From positions 17,552 to 81,551 of the forward strand of contig JAIKXV010000012.1 in assembly GCA_024683935.1 (NCBI GenBank): a stretch of 64,000 bases of DNA, given 5' to 3'. Positions 61,719-64,000 of this stretch are shown piece by piece. A program made the position numbers and the translations under genes. Positions within the stretch are counted from its first letter, which is position 1; every line of letters begins with the position of its first letter. Source of the DNA: Lachnospiraceae bacterium (GTDB taxonomy: Bacteria; Bacillota_A; Clostridia; Lachnospirales; Lachnospiraceae). The notes beneath the pieces are model-generated. The model saw only the letters and a list, made by a program, of their open reading frames with translations. It ran no database searches and was not told where the DNA came from.

Positions 61719-62678
61719 CTACTTCCTGCCGCATTCGGATACTCCGCCGCGCAAAACCTTTATTCCGTGTTCAAGGCTCGTCATGATAAAGCCAAGACTC
61801 TCTTCCACCGCCTTCGGGCTGCCCGGAAGATTAACTATTATCGTTTTTCCGCGGATCACGGAGGCACCTCTTGAAAGCATTGCCCGCTCAGTGATCTCCA
61901 TGGATTTCAGTCTGATATATTCCGCTATGCCGGGGGCATTCCGTTCAGCCACTTCCAAGGTGGCTTCCGGGGTAACATCCCTCTGCGAAAATCCCGTGCC
62001 GCCGCTGGTAATCACGAGATCCGCCTCCCGGCCGTCGCTGAGACGTATAAGCTCGGTCTTCAGGCGTTCCGCATCATCAGCTATGACCACGGTTTCAATG
62101 ACCTCATATCCGTTGGCTTCCAGCACTTCCTTTGCCTTTGGACCGCTTTTATCCTCCCGTTCTCCTGCAGAAGCCTTGTCGCTAAGTACGACCACCGCTG
62201 CCCGGAAGGGACGGTTTACATCCGGAAATGTCAGGGATATTTCGTCTCCTTTACGAACTGTGCCGCCTGTCAGAACCTCCGCGAAGACGCCCTGGGTGGG
62301 CATTATGCACTCTCCCATCCTGCCGTAGATGCTGCAGTGGGTGTGGCATTCCTTTCCTTTCTGCGTGATCCTTAAGCTTACCGGCTTATCACCCTCTCCT
62401 ATGGAAAGTACCGTTCCCACAGGAAGCGAACGGCAGTCAATACCGTCGACCACGAGGTTCTCCCCGAAATCACCGCTTACTACGCCGGCTCCCCTTTCAT
62501 TAAATTCATCCACACGGCTGCCGGACAAGAGGCTCACCTGCCGGTGCCACTTTCCCGCATGGGCGTCGCCGCGTATTCCTTCATTTACAATGAATTCTGC
62601 CGAATCCACCTCTTTTTTTTCAGTTCCGCGTTTTTCGCTCATGCATATCGCACGAATTTTTCCTGCTTTATTTTCCAT
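61719..62678 (-). CDS. MOSC-MogA fusion protein
   Basis: 319 residues in two domains. Residues ~1-150 are a MOSC domain: GIRGDAHAGKWHRQVSLL, GDFGENLVVDG and the Cys-containing GKECHTHCSIYGRMGEC. Residues ~157-319 are a MogA/MoaB molybdopterin adenylyltransferase: VVVLSDKASAGEREDKSG, VITSGGTGFSQRDVTPE and IIVNLPGSPKAVEESL. MogA adenylates molybdopterin before metal insertion, while MOSC domains handle sulfurated cofactor. Fusion of the two is known in anaerobes. It lies between moaA and moaC. Confidence 0.95.
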   Translation of the reverse strand: MENKAGKIRAICMSEKRGTEKKEVDSAEFIVNEGIRGDAHAGKWHRQVSLLSGSRVDEFNERGAGVVSGDFGENLVVDGIDCRSLPVGTVLSIGEGDKPVSLRITQKGKECHTHCSIYGRMGECIMPTQGVFAEVLTGGTVRKGDEISLTFPDVNRPFRAAVVVLSDKASAGEREDKSGPKAKEVLEANGYEVIETVVIADDAERLKTELIRLSDGREADLVITSGGTGFSQRDVTPEATLEVAERNAPGIAEYIRLKSMEITERAMLSRGASVIRGKTIIVNLPGSPKAVEESLGFIMTSLEHGIKVLRGGVSECGRK

Positions 62679-62739
62679 ATGATCTCCATTCCCGCTAAAA
62701 AGCTTCTTGCTGCCGGTTCGCTCAGAATAATACTGCTGC

Positions 62740-63759
62740 TTACCCTCCGATCGCTGACATGGCGTTCTTTTCGCTTATCTTTTCCCTCTCTGTGAAAAAA
62801 TGCGATTCGGGTTTAAGGATTATACACTGCTCCAGGCTGTGGCGCAGTGCTTCTTTTCTATCCTCTATATGATCACTGCTTCTCAGGATCTCCTTAATAT
62901 TGACTCCGGTGTCATAGCAGAGACAGCTTTTTAAGATACCCTTTGATGTCAGACGGATACGATTGCATGTATCGCAGAATTTTCCCTGGATGGCACTAAT
63001 AAAACCTACGCTTCCGGAATACCCCGGTATATGGTAATAGACTGCCGGACCGTTTCCATGCCGTGAATGATCCACCTCCAAGTCAGGAAAACATTCCCTG
63101 ATCCCCCGTATCAGTCTGTCATGGGGAATACCGGGAAAGCTCTGTCCGAAACCTATCGGCATCAGCTCTATGAATCTCACATCCACGGGATTCTCACGGG
63201 CAAGTCCTATCAGAGCCTTTGTATCATCCGAAATTCCCGTCTCCTTATCTTCCCGGGTAATCCCGTTATATTTTTCCCAGTCAATGGAAACCGCATTTAT
63301 CTTCACCGGGATTCCCTTTTCCAAAACGGAATCCAGACCTTTAAGTACTTTATCCAGGCCGTCGGTGCCGGTTATGTCCCTGTACCTGTCAGGATCCAGT
63401 GTGTCCAGACTGATATTTATCCCGTCGATCCCGGCTTCCAGAAGCTCGTCCAGCTTCTCATCCAGCAGCAGTCCGTTCGTTGTCAGTGTAACTCTTCTGA
63501 TGCCTTCCGTATCCTTCAGCATCCTGATAAGGCTGCTCACACCCCACCGTACCAGCGGTTCACCTCCGGTTATCTTGATCTTTGTCAGTCCCAGACCGGA
63601 AGCCGCCTCCGCCACCTCCGCTATCTCTTCAAAGGTAAGTATTTCCTTCATGGGGACCATTTCAATATCTTCCGGCATGCAGTATCTGCATCTCAGGTTA
63701 CACCGGTCTGTGATGGATATCCTTAAATAGTCGATTTCCCGTCCGTATCTGTCCTGCAT
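62740..63759 (-). CDS. moaA: GTP 3',8-cyclase
   Basis: 339 residues. The radical-SAM cluster is TDRCNLRCRYCMPED near 17-31 and the SAM-binding GGEPLVR near 67. The second [4Fe-4S] site is FCDTCNRIRLTSKGILKSC near 255-273. The protein ends IGG, matching the functional C-terminal Gly-Gly of MoaA. It converts GTP to the cyclised precursor used by MoaC. First gene of the cofactor operon. Confidence 0.97.
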   Translation of the reverse strand: MQDRYGREIDYLRISITDRCNLRCRYCMPEDIEMVPMKEILTFEEIAEVAEAASGLGLTKIKITGGEPLVRWGVSSLIRMLKDTEGIRRVTLTTNGLLLDEKLDELLEAGIDGINISLDTLDPDRYRDITGTDGLDKVLKGLDSVLEKGIPVKINAVSIDWEKYNGITREDKETGISDDTKALIGLARENPVDVRFIELMPIGFGQSFPGIPHDRLIRGIRECFPDLEVDHSRHGNGPAVYYHIPGYSGSVGFISAIQGKFCDTCNRIRLTSKGILKSCLCYDTGVNIKEILRSSDHIEDRKEALRHSLEQCIILKPESHFFTEREKISEKNAMSAIGG

Positions 63760-63789
63760 TCTGATCTTTGCATCATCCCGTAGTTATTA

Positions 63790-63840
63790 ATGCCTTAAGG
63801 CATCCTAATCATAATAAACCCAGCCCGGTGAATGGTGCAA
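63790..63840 (-). promoter_or_regulatory. Possible moaA promoter with palindrome at the start site
   Basis: Minus strand TTGCAC (63835-63840), 18-nt spacer, TATTAT (63811-63816), followed at 63790-63803 by the perfect 14-bp palindrome ATGCCTTAAGGCAT, which would straddle or follow the transcription start. It could be an operator or a short RNA hairpin. I do not see a Moco riboswitch fold in the ~45-nt leader. Confidence 0.4.
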
Positions 63841-63901
63841 GCCGGATATCTTTAAATATATCCCTTTTTACATTTGTGTGTATGTGAAAACAAATCGCAG
63901 T

Positions 63902-64000
63902 TTATCCGACAGTTTTTAGTTCGTTTTTGACCCAACTGACCTGGCGAGGCGTGTTTGAGTCATATTTCTCAGTGCATCTGACAAACTTCTTATCTCCATT
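63902..64000 (-). CDS. C-terminal end of an unidentified ORF, cut by the window edge
   Basis: The minus strand reads 32 codons and then TAA. The product is basic and hydrophilic, including TEKYDSNTPRQVSWVKNELK. I do not recognise it. Codon use looks coding, but the stretch is too short to be sure. The 63841-63901 gap holds only A/T-rich DNA with a small GGATAT / ATATCC dyad. Confidence 0.4.
   Translation of the reverse strand, partial: NGDKKFVRCTEKYDSNTPRQVSWVKNELKTVG

Noticed and set aside
63760..63810. Moco riboswitch before moaA
   Set aside because: Predicted leader is about 45 nt, too short for the known fold, and shows only a 14-bp palindrome.
1..64000. CRISPR arrays, tRNA or rRNA genes, prophage
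   Set aside because: No spaced direct-repeat array, no cloverleaf-like intergenic sequence and no phage structural genes were seen by eye; a tRNAscan or CRISPR search would be decisive.

Overview
The window looks like chromosomal DNA of a low-to-mid-GC Clostridia bacterium, most likely a motile member of the Lachnospiraceae (Butyrivibrio/Roseburia-like). The evidence is a hrcA-grpE-dnaK-dnaJ heat-shock operon behind a CIRCE element, a flagellin with a CsrA-type leader hairpin, an hprK-murB-rapZ-whiA-crh type cluster, class II aldolase, the gdpP-rplI-dnaB and rpsF-ssb-rpsR modules, a Lys/Ala-rich DUF6465-like protein and a dispersed hairpin repeat of a kind I remember from gut Firmicutes. The genus is inference. 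Most genes are on the minus strand. No tRNA, rRNA or CRISPR array was seen.

Layout: 1-3.5 kb holds a gene of unknown function cut by the window edge, flagellin, and mannose-1-phosphate guanylyltransferase. 3.5-8.6 kb is the CIRCE-controlled chaperone operon. 8.6-11 kb has a GT-C-like membrane protein and the histone-H1-like DUF6465 protein. 11.2-15.8 kb (+) is an accessory-looking pair: an A-PCP-C NRPS-like protein ending in what looks like the C-lobe of a second adenylation domain, overlapped by an alpha/beta hydrolase. 16-27.7 kb is a long minus-strand series (ftsH, uvrC, hprK, glucokinase, murB, rapZ, whiA, a Crh/HPr-like gene with Asp15, lipid kinase, aldolase) joining carbon-catabolite signalling, wall synthesis and division. 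28-31.5 kb holds a PilZ protein and a 1047-residue coiled-coil surface protein. 31.6-33.0 kb is a tnpA-less IS605-type element with TnpB and a probable omega/reRNA. 33-36.4 kb is cdaR-tadA-fkbH-like, followed by the MsmX-type ATPase, a membrane GGDEF protein, YesL-like protein and dGTPase. 41-45 kb is gdpP-rplI-dnaB. 45-52.7 kb is pyrimidine-flavoured (dCMP deaminase, pyrD, pyrK, pyrC) interleaved with a phosphohexomutase, plsC, a YdjC-type deacetylase and one conserved-looking unknown. 52.7-54 kb is rpsF-ssb-rpsR with a probable S6:S18 leader. The remainder holds a 64-residue ORF, a DEDD exonuclease, a D,D-carboxypeptidase, trmB, trxA, a membrane acyltransferase, an EamA transporter, a MalY/PatB enzyme and a molybdenum-cofactor operon (moaA, MOSC-MogA fusion, moaC).

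The observations most worth following are: (i) several genes whose -10 box sits about 7 nt from the start codon, which predicts leaderless mRNAs (tnpB, the DEDD exonuclease, pyrK, perhaps dCMP deaminase); (ii) the HPr paralogue with His15 replaced by Asp but Ser46 kept, in the same run as hprK; (iii) a three-copy intergenic element whose hairpins are kept by paired changes; (iv) the NRPS-like protein with its C-terminal A-domain remnant; (v) a symmetric, sigma-28-like promoter dyad and a CsrA-like hairpin upstream of flagellin; (vi) the isolated TnpB/omegaRNA element whose guide reads into the end of the fkbH-like gene. All calls come from reading the sequence and from memory of protein families; no database search was run.
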